The position numbers and the translations under genes are program-made. This document shows, one piece after another, positions 15,472 to 23,260 of a stretch of DNA of 26,533 nucleotides. Below the pieces are notes generated by a model, which was not told where the DNA came from, ran no database searches, and was given only the letters and a program-made list of their open reading frames with translations. The DNA is from an uncultured Angelakisella sp. Lineage in GTDB: Bacteria; Bacillota; Clostridia; Oscillospirales; Ruminococcaceae. Every line of letters starts with the position of its first letter. Positions within the stretch are counted from its first letter, which is position 1. The stretch covers positions 1 through 26,533 of the forward strand of contig CAJUFK010000035.1 of assembly GCA_910585535.1 (NCBI GenBank), in the 5' to 3' direction.

Positions 15472-16467
15472 TTACAGTGTGGTATTTTCGTACCGCTTCC
15501 AGAAGTCGATGGCGTTTTGGAAGCAGATTTTGTCGGCCAGGGTCTCCCCCAGGCCGGCGGAAAGCATGACCTCCCGCAGATCTCCCAGGCTCTCGGCCCC
15601 GTTCAGAAAGGCAGGGAGGGTGGCTCCGTCGAAATCGGATCCCAGGACGATACAGTCCTCGCCCCCCAGATCCAAAAAGTGGAGGATATGGGCCATCAGC
15701 TGGTCCGGGGTGACGTCCCGGCGGCCCATCTCCACGTCGGCCAGGAACATGGTGCAGAAGTTGATGCCTACCACGCCCCCCATATCCCGGATGACCTTGA
15801 ACTGCTCGTCGGTGAGGTTGCGGCTGTGGTCCCGCACCGCCCGGCTGTCCGAGTGGGTGGCCAGGAAGGGGCGGCGGGCCATTTTGGCCACCTCCCAGAA
15901 ACCGGGGTCGTTGAGGTGGGAGACGTCCACCATCACCCCCAGCTCCTCCATCCGGCGGATGACCTCCCGGCCAAAGGGGGTGAGGCCCTCCTGGCTTTCG
16001 CTGCCGCTGCCGATCTCGTTCTTGGCGTTCCAGGTAAGGGTCATCATCCGCACCCCTGCCTCCCAAAGGCGGTCCAGCATGGGGAGGCGGCCCCCCAGGG
16101 CGGCCCCGCCCTCTACGGCCAGAACAGCCCCCCGAAGGCCCTTTGCCAGGGTCTCCTCCAGTTCCCCGGAGGTCCGGACCTGGCGGATGAGGTCCTTCTG
16201 GCGCTCCAGCTCCGCCCCGAAGGCGGCGGCGCACCGCTCAAAGTAATCCACGGCGGCCTGTCCCCGAAACTCGTCGGGGACAAAGACGGCAAACACCTGG
16301 GCCCAGTCCCACTGCCGGGGCAGGCGGTTCAAATCGATGTGAAAGCCGTTGTCTGTCAGGGAGACTCCACTGCCCGGGTGGAGAAAAAAGTCGCTGACGT
16401 CAGGGGTAGCCCCCTTCTCCCGGGTGATGGTATCACAGTGAAAATCGAAAAAACGCGGATGTCCCAT
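15472..16467 (-). CDS. Membrane dipeptidase family (peptidase M19)
   Basis: A zinc-dependent dipeptidase of the renal dipeptidase family, 331 aa. Metal-ligand blocks are in family order: H10 and D12 in FDFHCDT, the Glu in LAVEGGAAL, then VDVSHLND, ATHSDSRAV and the GSDFDG motif near the C-terminus. No signal peptide or anchor is present, so it is probably cytosolic, acting on dipeptides, possibly with a D-amino-acid C-terminus. ATG at 16467 has AAGGAG eight bases upstream; a GTG at 16476 is less well placed. It follows the rnhB-yraN fusion by five bases. Confidence 0.93.
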   Translation of the reverse strand: MGHPRFFDFHCDTITREKGATPDVSDFFLHPGSGVSLTDNGFHIDLNRLPRQWDWAQVFAVFVPDEFRGQAAVDYFERCAAAFGAELERQKDLIRQVRTSGELEETLAKGLRGAVLAVEGGAALGGRLPMLDRLWEAGVRMMTLTWNAKNEIGSGSESQEGLTPFGREVIRRMEELGVMVDVSHLNDPGFWEVAKMARRPFLATHSDSRAVRDHSRNLTDEQFKVIRDMGGVVGINFCTMFLADVEMGRRDVTPDQLMAHILHFLDLGGEDCIVLGSDFDGATLPAFLNGAESLGDLREVMLSAGLGETLADKICFQNAIDFWKRYENTTL

Positions 16468-16472
16468 CTCTG

Positions 16473-17498
16473 TCACTCCTTTTCAAAGGCTCCTTCGTAG
16501 TAGTCAAAGCCGGAGATCAGCTGCCGACCCTCCTCTTCGGTGACGGTTACCGCCGCAACATCCATCCGGGGCTGGAGATCCCCGCCGTTTTGGGCCAACC
16601 AGGCCTGGGCGGTCTTTATAAGCCGCTGCTGTTTCCGGCGGTCCACCGCCTCCAGGGGGCTCACCATAGCCCCGGGGCGGCGGGCTTTGACCTCCACAAA
16701 GGCGGCGGTCTCCCCCTTCCGGGCGATGAGGTCCACCTCTCCCCAGGGGCAGTGCCAATTTCGGTCCAAGATCTCGTACCCCTGGCGGGTGAGCCAGCCG
16801 GCGGTGTAGTCCTCCCCCGCTTTTCCGGCCCGCTGGGCGGCGGTCTCTTCCGTCTCTGGCTTTTGATGCTTTGCCAGATTTTTGAGAAAAGACCGGCGGT
16901 GGATGGGGGAGATCCCATGCTTCGTAATCAGCTCGTAGTGGAGCCTTGTGGGGTAGCCCTTATGCTTTGCCAGCTGGTACTGGGGATAAAGGGCGTCCAG
17001 CTCCAGCATCCAGCGGTCCCGGCTCACCTTGGCCAGAACCGAAGCGGCGGCGATGGCGGCGGACCTTCCGTCCCCCTTCACCACCGTCCGGGTCTCGATG
17101 GGCAGCCCCGGGTCCCGGTTGCCGTCCACCAGGGCCAGTTGGGGCAGAAATTCCTCCGGGACCCCCTCCCCTGCCAGCATTTGGTCAAAGGCCCGGTTCA
17201 TAGCCAGGAAGGTGGCCTGCAAAATATTGATCCGGTCGATCTCCTCCGGGGAGGCGGACCCGATGCCGAACCAGGCTAAACCGCCCCCCAGGATCTCCTC
17301 AAAGATCGCCTCCCGGCGCTTTTCCGTAAGCTTTTTGGAGTCGTTGAGGCCGGGGATCTCTGCCCCAGGCTTCAAAATGACACAGGCGGCAAACACCGGC
17401 CCCGCCAAGGGCCCCCGCCCGGCCTCGTCCAGGCCGCAGAGGGGAACGCCCAGTTCCCGGTCAAACTCCCAAAGGGCAGCGGCTGCCTCCCCTTTCAT
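16473..17498 (-). CDS. rnhB: RNase HII fused to YraN (UPF0102) nuclease-like domain
   Basis: Residues 1-~212 are RNase HII, which cuts RNA in RNA-DNA hybrids and starts ribonucleotide removal. It has D24/E25 in GLDEAGRGPLAGP, NDSKKL, D125 in LVDGN and ASVLAKVSRDR. Residues ~221-341 are a YraN/UPF0102 domain with E229 (AGKAGED), D256 in GEVDLIAR and E269/K271 in VEVKAR, a PD-(D/E)xK nuclease-like arrangement. In many genomes yraN is a separate gene next to rnhB; here one open frame encodes both. ATG at 17498 follows AAAAGGAGG and overlaps the rbgA stop (ATGA). The gene belongs to the lepB-rbgA-rnhB cluster. Both domains appear intact. Confidence 0.95.
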   Translation of the reverse strand: MKGEAAAALWEFDRELGVPLCGLDEAGRGPLAGPVFAACVILKPGAEIPGLNDSKKLTEKRREAIFEEILGGGLAWFGIGSASPEEIDRINILQATFLAMNRAFDQMLAGEGVPEEFLPQLALVDGNRDPGLPIETRTVVKGDGRSAAIAAASVLAKVSRDRWMLELDALYPQYQLAKHKGYPTRLHYELITKHGISPIHRRSFLKNLAKHQKPETEETAAQRAGKAGEDYTAGWLTRQGYEILDRNWHCPWGEVDLIARKGETAAFVEVKARRPGAMVSPLEAVDRRKQQRLIKTAQAWLAQNGGDLQPRMDVAAVTVTEEEGRQLISGFDYYEGAFEKE

Positions 17499-18379
17499 AG
17501 CCGGTCCTCCTTTTCCGGGCAGGGCTCCAGGGTGATGCGGCCCCACAGGCCCCCCCGGAACTCGTCCACCACCATGATGGCGGCCCGTTCGGTGTTTACA
17601 AGGCCCCCGGAGAGGAGCATCCCCCGCCTGCGGCCGATAAGTTCCAGCAGGTCGAAGGGCTCCGACTCCGCCACCTCCTCCGCTGTAAGGCGGTACCGGG
17701 CGGCCAGCTTTTCCCCCTCCCGGGGGGCCAGGACCTCCAGCAGACGCACGGCCAGGTGTTCTATGTCGATAACATCATCCTTCACCGAACCCACAAAGGC
17801 CAGGCGTTCCCCGGCCTCCGGCTCCTGGAACTTGGGCCAGAGGACCCCGGGCATATCCAGCAGTTCGATGCCGCCCTCCAACGTCACCCACTGTTTCCCC
17901 CGGGTGACCCCGGGGCGGTCCTCCACCTTGGCCCGTTTCCCCCCGGCCAGGCGGTTGATAAGGGAGGACTTGCCCACGTTGGGGATGCCCACAATCATCA
18001 TGCGGATGGGCCGGCCCACCTCCCCCCGGGCTTCCCACTGGGCAATCCGCTCCTCCAAAATGGACCGCACAGCGGGAAGGAACTGCCCCAGCCCCTTGCC
18101 GGTACGGCAGTCGGCGGCTATGGCCGCGACCCCCCGGTCCTTGTACCACTGGAGCCAGCGGCGGGTCTCCTCCTCGTCGGCAGAATCGCTTTTGTTGAGG
18201 AGAAGGAGTCGGGGCTTTTTGCCCAAAAGACGGTCCAGTTCCGGGTTGCGGCTGCTTTGAGGGATGCGGGCATCGGTAAGCTCCACCACCAGGTCCACCA
18301 GTTTAAGGTTCGCCTGCATCAGCCGGCGGGTCTTTGCCATATGGCCGGGAAACCACTGCACCGGCACGATCTCTGCCAT
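17495..18379 (-). CDS. ylqF: Ribosome biogenesis GTPase YlqF/RbgA
   Basis: A circularly permuted GTPase required for 50S maturation. In the 294-aa protein the motifs run G4 (LLLNKSD, ~61), then G1 (GIPNVGKSSLINRL, ~133), G2 (PGVTRGKQW) and G3 (LLDMPGVL), the permuted order of this family. The N-terminal VQWFPGHMAK and the C-terminal ANTAR-like helical region are also typical. ATG at 18379 follows AAGGAG by seven bases. It lies 14 bp after lepB and overlaps rnhB-yraN. Together with rplS upstream it forms the ribosome-related part of the window. Confidence 0.96.
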   Translation of the reverse strand: MAEIVPVQWFPGHMAKTRRLMQANLKLVDLVVELTDARIPQSSRNPELDRLLGKKPRLLLLNKSDSADEEETRRWLQWYKDRGVAAIAADCRTGKGLGQFLPAVRSILEERIAQWEARGEVGRPIRMMIVGIPNVGKSSLINRLAGGKRAKVEDRPGVTRGKQWVTLEGGIELLDMPGVLWPKFQEPEAGERLAFVGSVKDDVIDIEHLAVRLLEVLAPREGEKLAARYRLTAEEVAESEPFDLLELIGRRRGMLLSGGLVNTERAAIMVVDEFRGGLWGRITLEPCPEKEDRL

Positions 18380-18393
18380 GGGATCACTCCTTT

Positions 18394-18990
18394 TTACAAA
18401 ATGGGGCCGAACCGGGAGAAGGGGGCAAAGCGAAAGACCGCCTTCCCCTCCAGGTCCTCCAGGGAGACGAAGCCCAGGGCGGCGCTGCGGCTGTCCTGGG
18501 AATGGTTGCGGTTGTCCCCCAAGACGAAGCAGCACCCCGGGGGGACGGTCACCGGGAAGATCATCTCCCCGGTGAGGTAGGTCGGTTCCGCAGCATAGGG
18601 TTCTTCCAGCCGCTGGCCGTTGACAAAGACGCTCCCTGTCTCAAAATCGATATGAACGGTATCCCCTTCCAGGGCGATGACCCGTTTTACCAGGTGCTTT
18701 CCCTCCCGGTCCTTGGCCTTGATGGCTACGATGTCCCCCTGCTGGGGAGCGTCATAGCCCGCTGTTCTCACCAGGATGCAGTCCCCGTCGTGAAGGGTGG
18801 GCTCCATAGAGCTGCCCCGGACCAGGGAGGCCCGGAAGAACACCAGGAACACCCCGGCCAAAACCACCGCCGCCAGCAGCACACGGAAAAGCTCCCATAG
18901 GGACTGGCGGAGGGAGTAGGCCTGCTCCGGGGTCAAGTCGTCGGAACCGTTGTCCATCAATCCCTCGATCTCTACATCTTCCGGGCCCAT
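18394..18990 (-). CDS. lepB: Signal peptidase I
   Basis: A membrane serine protease that removes signal peptides of secreted proteins. The 198-aa protein has one N-terminal membrane segment (about residues 34-53, LFRVLLAAVVLAGVFLVFF). The nucleophile is S61 in GSSMEPTL and the general base is K102 in LVKRVIAL, followed by the C-terminal GDNRNHSQDSR box. The single membrane segment is of the Gram-positive SipS type. ATG at 18990 follows GGAGGAGG; a longer frame to 19041 overlaps the gene upstream. It lies between the DUF4303-like gene and rbgA. Confidence 0.96.
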   Translation of the reverse strand: MGPEDVEIEGLMDNGSDDLTPEQAYSLRQSLWELFRVLLAAVVLAGVFLVFFRASLVRGSSMEPTLHDGDCILVRTAGYDAPQQGDIVAIKAKDREGKHLVKRVIALEGDTVHIDFETGSVFVNGQRLEEPYAAEPTYLTGEMIFPVTVPPGCCFVLGDNRNHSQDSRSAALGFVSLEDLEGKAVFRFAPFSRFGPIL

Positions 18991-19030
18991 GGGGACCTCC
19001 TCCCTTGCTGGCAGAATGAGGCGTGCGCTG

Positions 19031-19522
19031 TTAAAAATCAAAGATCTCCAGCGTTTCTTCGCTGTTGAACATCCCCAGGGAGGCGTTCATCATCTCCTCT
19101 ACGTAGTCGCCGTCGGACATAGTGGAGAAGAAAAGGACATCCTCCCGGTTAAAGCCGTTCTTTTCAAAGATCTCATCGGGGAGGGCCTTGATGCTCTCCT
19201 CCAGCACCTTTAAGAACGCCTCGGCGAAGGCCCACTTTTCGGGGGACGCAGTGCAGAGGTCCACATCCTTGCTGGCCTCCACAACATCCACCAGGGGCTG
19301 GTAGAGGAAATCGGTCTCGGTCTCAAATTCATCCCACTCGAAATACTCATCGATGCTGCCGGTGGTGTCCCAGGCAAGATAACAGCCGTAAAAATCATCG
19401 GTGGTCAAAATCCCGATCAGGCAGTAGTCCTTGCCCTTTTCCTCTGCCAGGATCTCACTTACCGCACCGGGAAGATGGGCGTCCAGGCCCTCCTGGAATT
19501 GTTTGAACCGTTTTGTATCCAT
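19031..19522 (-). CDS. DUF4303-like acidic protein
   Basis: The 163-aa soluble, strongly acidic protein starts MDTKRFKQFQEGLD and contains CLIGILTTDDFYGCYLAWDT, a W-D-E-F-E-rich stretch, and SPEKWAFAEAFLKVLEE. The layout (a beta-rich FYG...A segment, then a conserved Trp and C-terminal helices) resembles DUF4303, a family of unknown function sometimes found near toxin-immunity loci. The assignment is tentative. ATG at 19522 is preceded by GGGAGG. The rplS terminator lies just upstream, so its own promoter must be within a very short space or it is served by readthrough. It ends 40 bp before lepB. Confidence 0.65.
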   Translation of the reverse strand: MDTKRFKQFQEGLDAHLPGAVSEILAEEKGKDYCLIGILTTDDFYGCYLAWDTTGSIDEYFEWDEFETETDFLYQPLVDVVEASKDVDLCTASPEKWAFAEAFLKVLEESIKALPDEIFEKNGFNREDVLFFSTMSDGDYVEEMMNASLGMFNSEETLEIFDF

Positions 19523-19541
19523 GGTATTTCCTCCCTATTGA

Positions 19542-19566
19542 AATAAAAGAGGACAGTGACCTGTCC
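19542..19566 (-). terminator. Intrinsic terminator of rplS
   Basis: GGACAG (19551-19556) and CTGTCC (19561-19566) pair around a TGAC loop. On the minus strand the stem is followed by TCTTTTATTTC. It lies 25 bp beyond the rplS stop and directly before the DUF4303-like gene. Confidence 0.75.
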
Positions 19567-19591
19567 CCTTTCGCTTTGGTTCCTTTGGTTT

Positions 19592-19936
19592 TTAGCGGAT
19601 GGCCTCTTTGACCTTGGCAGCCTTGCCCACACGGTCGCGCAGATAGTACAGCTTGCTTCTGCGAACGCGGCCCTTGCGGATCAGCTCCACTCTGTCCACG
19701 TTGGGGGAATGAACGGGGAACACACGCTCCACGCCCACGCCGTGGGACATACGCCGCACGGTAAAGGTCTCGTTGATGCCGCCGTGCTTCTTGGCAATGA
19801 CAGTGCCCTCGAAAGCCTGGAGACGGGACTTCTCGCCTTCCTTGATGCGGACCTGCACCCGAACGGTGTCACCGATCTCCACCTTGGGGGCGTCGGCCTT
19901 GAGGCAGCCGTCGGAAATAAGTTTCAATGCGTCCAT
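19592..19936 (-). CDS. rplS: 50S ribosomal protein L19
   Basis: A large-subunit protein at the 30S-50S interface. The 114-aa product has the L19 signatures GDTVRVQVRIKEG, RLQAFEGTVIAKKHGGI, ETFTVRRMSHGVGVERVFPVHSP and the terminal GRVRRSKLYYLRD. ATG at 19936 follows AAGGAGG by six bases. It has its own promoter (20069-20097), a ~125-nt structured leader and a terminator, so it is a monocistronic unit, with lepB, rbgA and rnhB following after the terminator. Confidence 0.98.
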   Translation of the reverse strand: MDALKLISDGCLKADAPKVEIGDTVRVQVRIKEGEKSRLQAFEGTVIAKKHGGINETFTVRRMSHGVGVERVFPVHSPNVDRVELIRKGRVRRSKLYYLRDRVGKAAKVKEAIR

Positions 19937-20062
19937 AATATCCTCCTTACAATTTCCGGGACATTCATACCGTCCTGCGGCAGCGGACTGTCCGGTTTGA
20001 CCTTTCGGCCCGTTTTGGGCCTCCATCAAAACCCGCAGAGGCACCCCCTGCGGTTCTCATGC
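19937..20062 (-). promoter_or_regulatory. Structured 5' leader of rplS (candidate L19 leader)
   Basis: Between the inferred transcription start and the rplS ribosome binding site the leader can fold at least two hairpins: CCGCAG with CTGCGG (20033-20038/20048-20053) and GGCCC with GGGCC (20007-20011/20017-20021). Firmicute rplS leaders are known to carry an L19-binding autoregulatory structure (Rfam L19_leader). I cannot confirm the match without a covariance search. Confidence 0.4.
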
Positions 20063-20068
20063 CATAAT

Positions 20069-20097
20069 ACTATACCACACAGGAAAGGGAAAAGCAA
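20069..20097 (-). promoter_or_regulatory. rplS promoter
   Basis: On the minus strand TTGCTT (20097-20092), a 17-bp spacer and TATAGT (20074-20069): a good sigma-A promoter. It is placed about 130 bp upstream of rplS. Confidence 0.7.
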
Positions 20098-20167
20098 GAA
20101 AAATTTTCGCCTTTCTCCGCGCTTTTTTCTCTACTGCAAAAATCCCCCCGCCGCAGTGGGGCAAAGG

Positions 20168-20196
20168 TTGCATTTTCCCCACCGCTGGGATAAAAT
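20168..20196 (+). promoter_or_regulatory. mltG promoter
   Basis: TTGCAT (20168-20173), a 17-bp spacer and TAAAAT (20191-20196) on the plus strand, 80 bp upstream of mltG. A 5' UTR hairpin with arms AGTCCCGTC (20221-20229) and GGACGGGGACT (20242-20252, one bulge) follows. It diverges from the rplS promoter. Confidence 0.7.
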
Positions 20197-20277
20197 AAAA
20201 GTATTGTCGAATCCCGGAGGAGTCCCGTCTCGTTGTATTTAGGACGGGGACTTTCCCCGGCAAAGGAGGAACAACAC

Positions 20278-21462
20278 ATGGGCCAATATGAGGCACGGCG
20301 CAAAAGACCCCAGGAAATCTCCCCGGAGGAAGACCCCCGTCCCCCCCGGCGGAGGAAAAGAAGACGGAAAAAGCGCAGTCCGGTGGGAATCATTCTGCTC
20401 TGTCTGCTTCTGGCGGCGGTTATCGCTGCGGGAGCGGTGTGGTTTTGGTACACCGGAGAGGTAAACGGCTCCCGGATCAAAGACCAGACGGTGGAGGTGG
20501 AGATCCCACAGGGGGCCGGCACCGCCGAGATCGCCGCCATCCTGGAAAAGGAGGGGGCCATCGGAAACGCCACCGCCTTCCGCTTCTATTCCAAATACAC
20601 TGCCAAGGCAGACGGTTCCTACCAGTACGGCACCTTTACCCTCTCCCCCCAAGAGGGGTACCACAGCATCATCCGGGACCTCCAGGAGGTCCGGCAGCGG
20701 CTGGAGACGGTCGTCCTCACCTTCCCCGAGGGCTACAACGCCTTCCAGATGGGGGATGTACTGGAGGAGGCTGGCTTCTGCACCCGGGAGGAGTTTGTCA
20801 CCGCCCTGAACGAGCATACCTTTGATGTGGACTTCATCGACGAGGTGGGGACCGATCCCCTGAAGCTGGTGCGTCTGGACGGCTTCCTCTTCCCCGACAC
20901 CTACGAATTTTACGCCGACGAAGAGGTGGACTCCATCATCCTGCGGATGCTCCGGAACTTTGAGAAGCGGGTCCTCACCCAGGAGAACCGGGAGGCCATG
21001 GAGAAGGCCGGGTATTCCCTGGAGGAGCTGGTTATCTTCGCCTCCATCATCCAAAAGGAGTCCGCCAGCGTGGCGGAGATGTACAACGTCTCCTCGGTGT
21101 TTACAAACCGCCTGGCGGCAGGCTCGGAATACCCCAGACTGGAGTCCTGTACCACCAACAACTACATCAACGACTATATCCGTCCCTACTATGAGGACAA
21201 CCCCTCCCAGGAGGTTTTGACCGCCTACGACACCTACGACCGCTCCGGCTTCCCCATCGGGGCCATTGCCAACCCCGGGGCCGACGCCATCGACGCCGCC
21301 CTCCACCCGGAGAAAAACACCCTGGACGGGGACTATTACTTCTTTGTCACCGATGTGGAGTACACCCACTACTACGGGCGGACCTACCAGGAGCATCTCC
21401 AGAATATCGAAAAGGCCAAGGCGGTGAACCGCCGCTACGGCATCGAGGGGCTGGTCTCGTGA
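20278..21462 (+). CDS. mltG: Endolytic murein transglycosylase MltG (YceG-like)
   Basis: An inner-membrane lytic transglycosylase that cuts nascent glycan strands and sets their length. The 394-aa protein has a Lys/Arg/Pro-rich cytoplasmic start (residues 1-34), one membrane segment (about 36-57) and an extracellular YceG domain. The catalytic Glu is E261 in FASIIQKES, preceded by LDGFLFPDTYEF and followed by RLESCTTNNY, IGAIANPG and YYFFVTD, all family blocks. ATG at 20278 follows AAAGGAGG; an open frame to 20233 lacks a start with a binding site. It overlaps mpg by four bases. Confidence 0.96.
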   Translation: MGQYEARRKRPQEISPEEDPRPPRRRKRRRKKRSPVGIILLCLLLAAVIAAGAVWFWYTGEVNGSRIKDQTVEVEIPQGAGTAEIAAILEKEGAIGNATAFRFYSKYTAKADGSYQYGTFTLSPQEGYHSIIRDLQEVRQRLETVVLTFPEGYNAFQMGDVLEEAGFCTREEFVTALNEHTFDVDFIDEVGTDPLKLVRLDGFLFPDTYEFYADEEVDSIILRMLRNFEKRVLTQENREAMEKAGYSLEELVIFASIIQKESASVAEMYNVSSVFTNRLAAGSEYPRLESCTTNNYINDYIRPYYEDNPSQEVLTAYDTYDRSGFPIGAIANPGADAIDAALHPEKNTLDGDYYFFVTDVEYTHYYGRTYQEHLQNIEKAKAVNRRYGIEGLVS

Positions 21463-22088
21463 CCCCCGATCCCTGGAAGCGGCTCCCCCGGGACTTCTAC
21501 CTTCAGGGCACGGTGGAGGCGGCCCGGGACCTTTTGGGGCGGTATCTGGTCCGCCAGACCCCCCAGGGGCTTCTGGCCTGCCGCATCACCGAAACGGAAG
21601 CCTACTGCGGCCCGGAGGACGCCGCCTGTCACTCCTATCAAAGAAAGGCCCCAAAGGGCCGAACCAACGTCATGTACGAAGCCGGGGGGCTGGCCTACGT
21701 CTACCTGATCTATGGGATGCACTGCTGTTTCAACGTGGTCACCCGTCCCAAAGGGGAGCCGGAGGCGGTGCTGATCCGCTCCGCCCAGCCCCTATTGGGC
21801 CTTCCCCAGATGGCGGAGAACCGCCGGATGGACCCCGAAAAATACAAGGAGCAGGCCCTTCTCACCGGTCCGGGAAAGCTCTGCCAGGGGCTGGCCATCA
21901 CCCGGGAGCTGTACGGAGAGCCCCTGTGGGGGGAGACCTTGTGGCTTACCGCCGGGGAGCCTGTGCCGGAGGATAGGGTCGCCGCCACCCCCCGGATCAA
22001 CGTGGATTACGCCGGGGGGGCCGCCGGATACCCCTGGCGGTTCGTGGAGAGGGACAGCCGGTTCCTCTCGGTGAAATACAAAGGTTAG
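21459..22088 (+). CDS. mpg: 3-methyladenine DNA glycosylase (AAG/MPG family)
   Basis: A base-excision repair glycosylase that removes alkylated purines. The 209-aa protein has RDLLGRYLV, catalytic E47 in ITETEAY, KGRTNVMYEAGG, AYVYLIYGMH and the terminal PWRFVERDSRFLS, all AAG-fold signatures. It starts with GTG at 21459, overlapping the mltG stop as GTGA, so translation is coupled. It ends 11 bp before the zinc-ribbon membrane protein gene. Confidence 0.95.
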   Translation: MTPDPWKRLPRDFYLQGTVEAARDLLGRYLVRQTPQGLLACRITETEAYCGPEDAACHSYQRKAPKGRTNVMYEAGGLAYVYLIYGMHCCFNVVTRPKGEPEAVLIRSAQPLLGLPQMAENRRMDPEKYKEQALLTGPGKLCQGLAITRELYGEPLWGETLWLTAGEPVPEDRVAATPRINVDYAGGAAGYPWRFVERDSRFLSVKYKG

Positions 22089-22099
22089 GAGGGAATTTT

Positions 22100-22729
22100 A
22101 TGAAGCAGACCTGTCCAAAGTGCGGCCACAACCCAGCCATCTCCCTCTGGCAGCGGTGCCTCATGCCCCTTGTCGGGGAAAAGAAGCAGGCCCATTGCTG
22201 CCGGTGCGGCACCCCGCTGGACAACCCCGCCTTTTGCAGAAACTTGCAGTACGGGGCGGCAATTTTGTCTATCTTTCCGGCGTGGATTTTGGCTCCGAAC
22301 AAGCTGACCATTCTTGTGGTCTTTCTTCTGACCCTGTTTCTTGGGGGCTTCATAGCCGCCTTTTTGGTCCCCCTGGTCTCCATCCTGCCCGAGGACCAGG
22401 AAAGCATTCCGGCCCCGGAGGCTGCCGGAATGAAAGCGCAGCTGACCTGTCCCAAATGCGGCAAGGCCCCGGTAATGGGCGCTATGGAAAAGGCGTTTCT
22501 TTTCAGCCGGTCCGTTCCCCGCTGTCCCTGGTGCGGCACCCCTCTTTCCAACCCTTCCTGGTTTGACATCATCCGCCTATTGGCGATGATCGGGGTACCT
22601 ATCGCATCCTTTATCCTTACCCGGTCAAAAGGTCTTATGATCCTGCTTTTCGGGGTGGTCCTTATCTTGACCGGTCTCATCTCCCTTTTCTGTATCCCCC
22701 TGCAAAAGCACTGGAACGTCACCGATTAA
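22100..22729 (+). CDS. Zinc-ribbon membrane protein with internal duplication
   Basis: The 209-aa protein is two copies of a ~110-residue unit. Each has a four-cysteine zinc ribbon followed by a hydrophobic hairpin: C5/C8/C33/C36 with membrane segments at ~52-66 and 70-92, then C117/C120/C142/C145 with segments at ~157-173 and 179-200. Both ribbons share CPKCG, a CGTPL-(D/S)NP tail and a basic start. This suggests tandem duplication of a one-ribbon, two-helix ancestor. ATG at 22100 follows GGAGGG. Function is unknown. It is likely cotranscribed with mltG-mpg and the following gene (12-bp gap). Confidence 0.8.
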   Translation: MKQTCPKCGHNPAISLWQRCLMPLVGEKKQAHCCRCGTPLDNPAFCRNLQYGAAILSIFPAWILAPNKLTILVVFLLTLFLGGFIAAFLVPLVSILPEDQESIPAPEAAGMKAQLTCPKCGKAPVMGAMEKAFLFSRSVPRCPWCGTPLSNPSWFDIIRLLAMIGVPIASFILTRSKGLMILLFGVVLILTGLISLFCIPLQKHWNVTD

Positions 22730-22741
22730 GGAGGTTTTGTT

Positions 22742-23260
22742 GTGTTTGGAAACTGGTTCCGCCGTAAAAAAGAGACGGGCCCGGAGGCAGAACGAACTGC
22801 CCCCGAGACCGCAGTCCCGGAATTTGTTAAGTTCCTTGGCTACTGCCTGGGCAACGCCCTTAAAATCGGCGAAGATTACGGGGAAACGCTGGACTACACC
22901 CCTGCCAGCATCCCGGCGGTAAGCCGGATCTTAGATGAGTACCACCGGCGGTACCTTCACCCAGAGGAGGACCAGGGGCTGATCCACAACAAGGTGAACG
23001 CCTTCGCCTCGATCTTCGGGGTGTACGTAGGGGAGACGCTGCTGCGGACCCACCCGAACAGCGGCTATGGCTGGGCAGAAAAGGAAGGCTTCGGTTTGGT
23101 GGTGGCAAAGGGGGAGGGCTACCACATCGACGCTATTGCTAAGGCTGCTAAGCAGATCGTAAACGGCCGGGAAAACGGGGACGAGATTGGGTCCTTTTTC
23201 GCCGTGGCAGAGGACCTGATGGAGGGCCGGTTCCCGCCTACCGATCCCACCGGTAGCTAA
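22742..23260 (+). CDS. DUF3806-like protein, paralogue of the gene at 11052
   Basis: A GTG start at 22742 follows AAGGAGG by seven bases. The 172-aa protein begins MFGNWFRRKK, then an acidic/Pro linker, then a domain with LGNALKIGEDYGETLDYTPASI, FGVYVGETLLRT and GFGLVVAKGEGYH. The pattern parallels the 141-aa protein at 11052-11477, although the C-terminal part is longer here. Basic start, no signal peptide or membrane segment. It is the last gene of the mltG run and overlaps the convergent XRE gene by 23 bp. Function unknown. Confidence 0.75.
   Translation: MFGNWFRRKKETGPEAERTAPETAVPEFVKFLGYCLGNALKIGEDYGETLDYTPASIPAVSRILDEYHRRYLHPEEDQGLIHNKVNAFASIFGVYVGETLLRTHPNSGYGWAEKEGFGLVVAKGEGYHIDAIAKAAKQIVNGRENGDEIGSFFAVAEDLMEGRFPPTDPTGS

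Noticed and set aside
23238..23260. Small hairpin at the convergent ends (CTACCG with CGGTAG) as a terminator
   Set aside because: The stem is only six pairs and no U-run follows on either strand.
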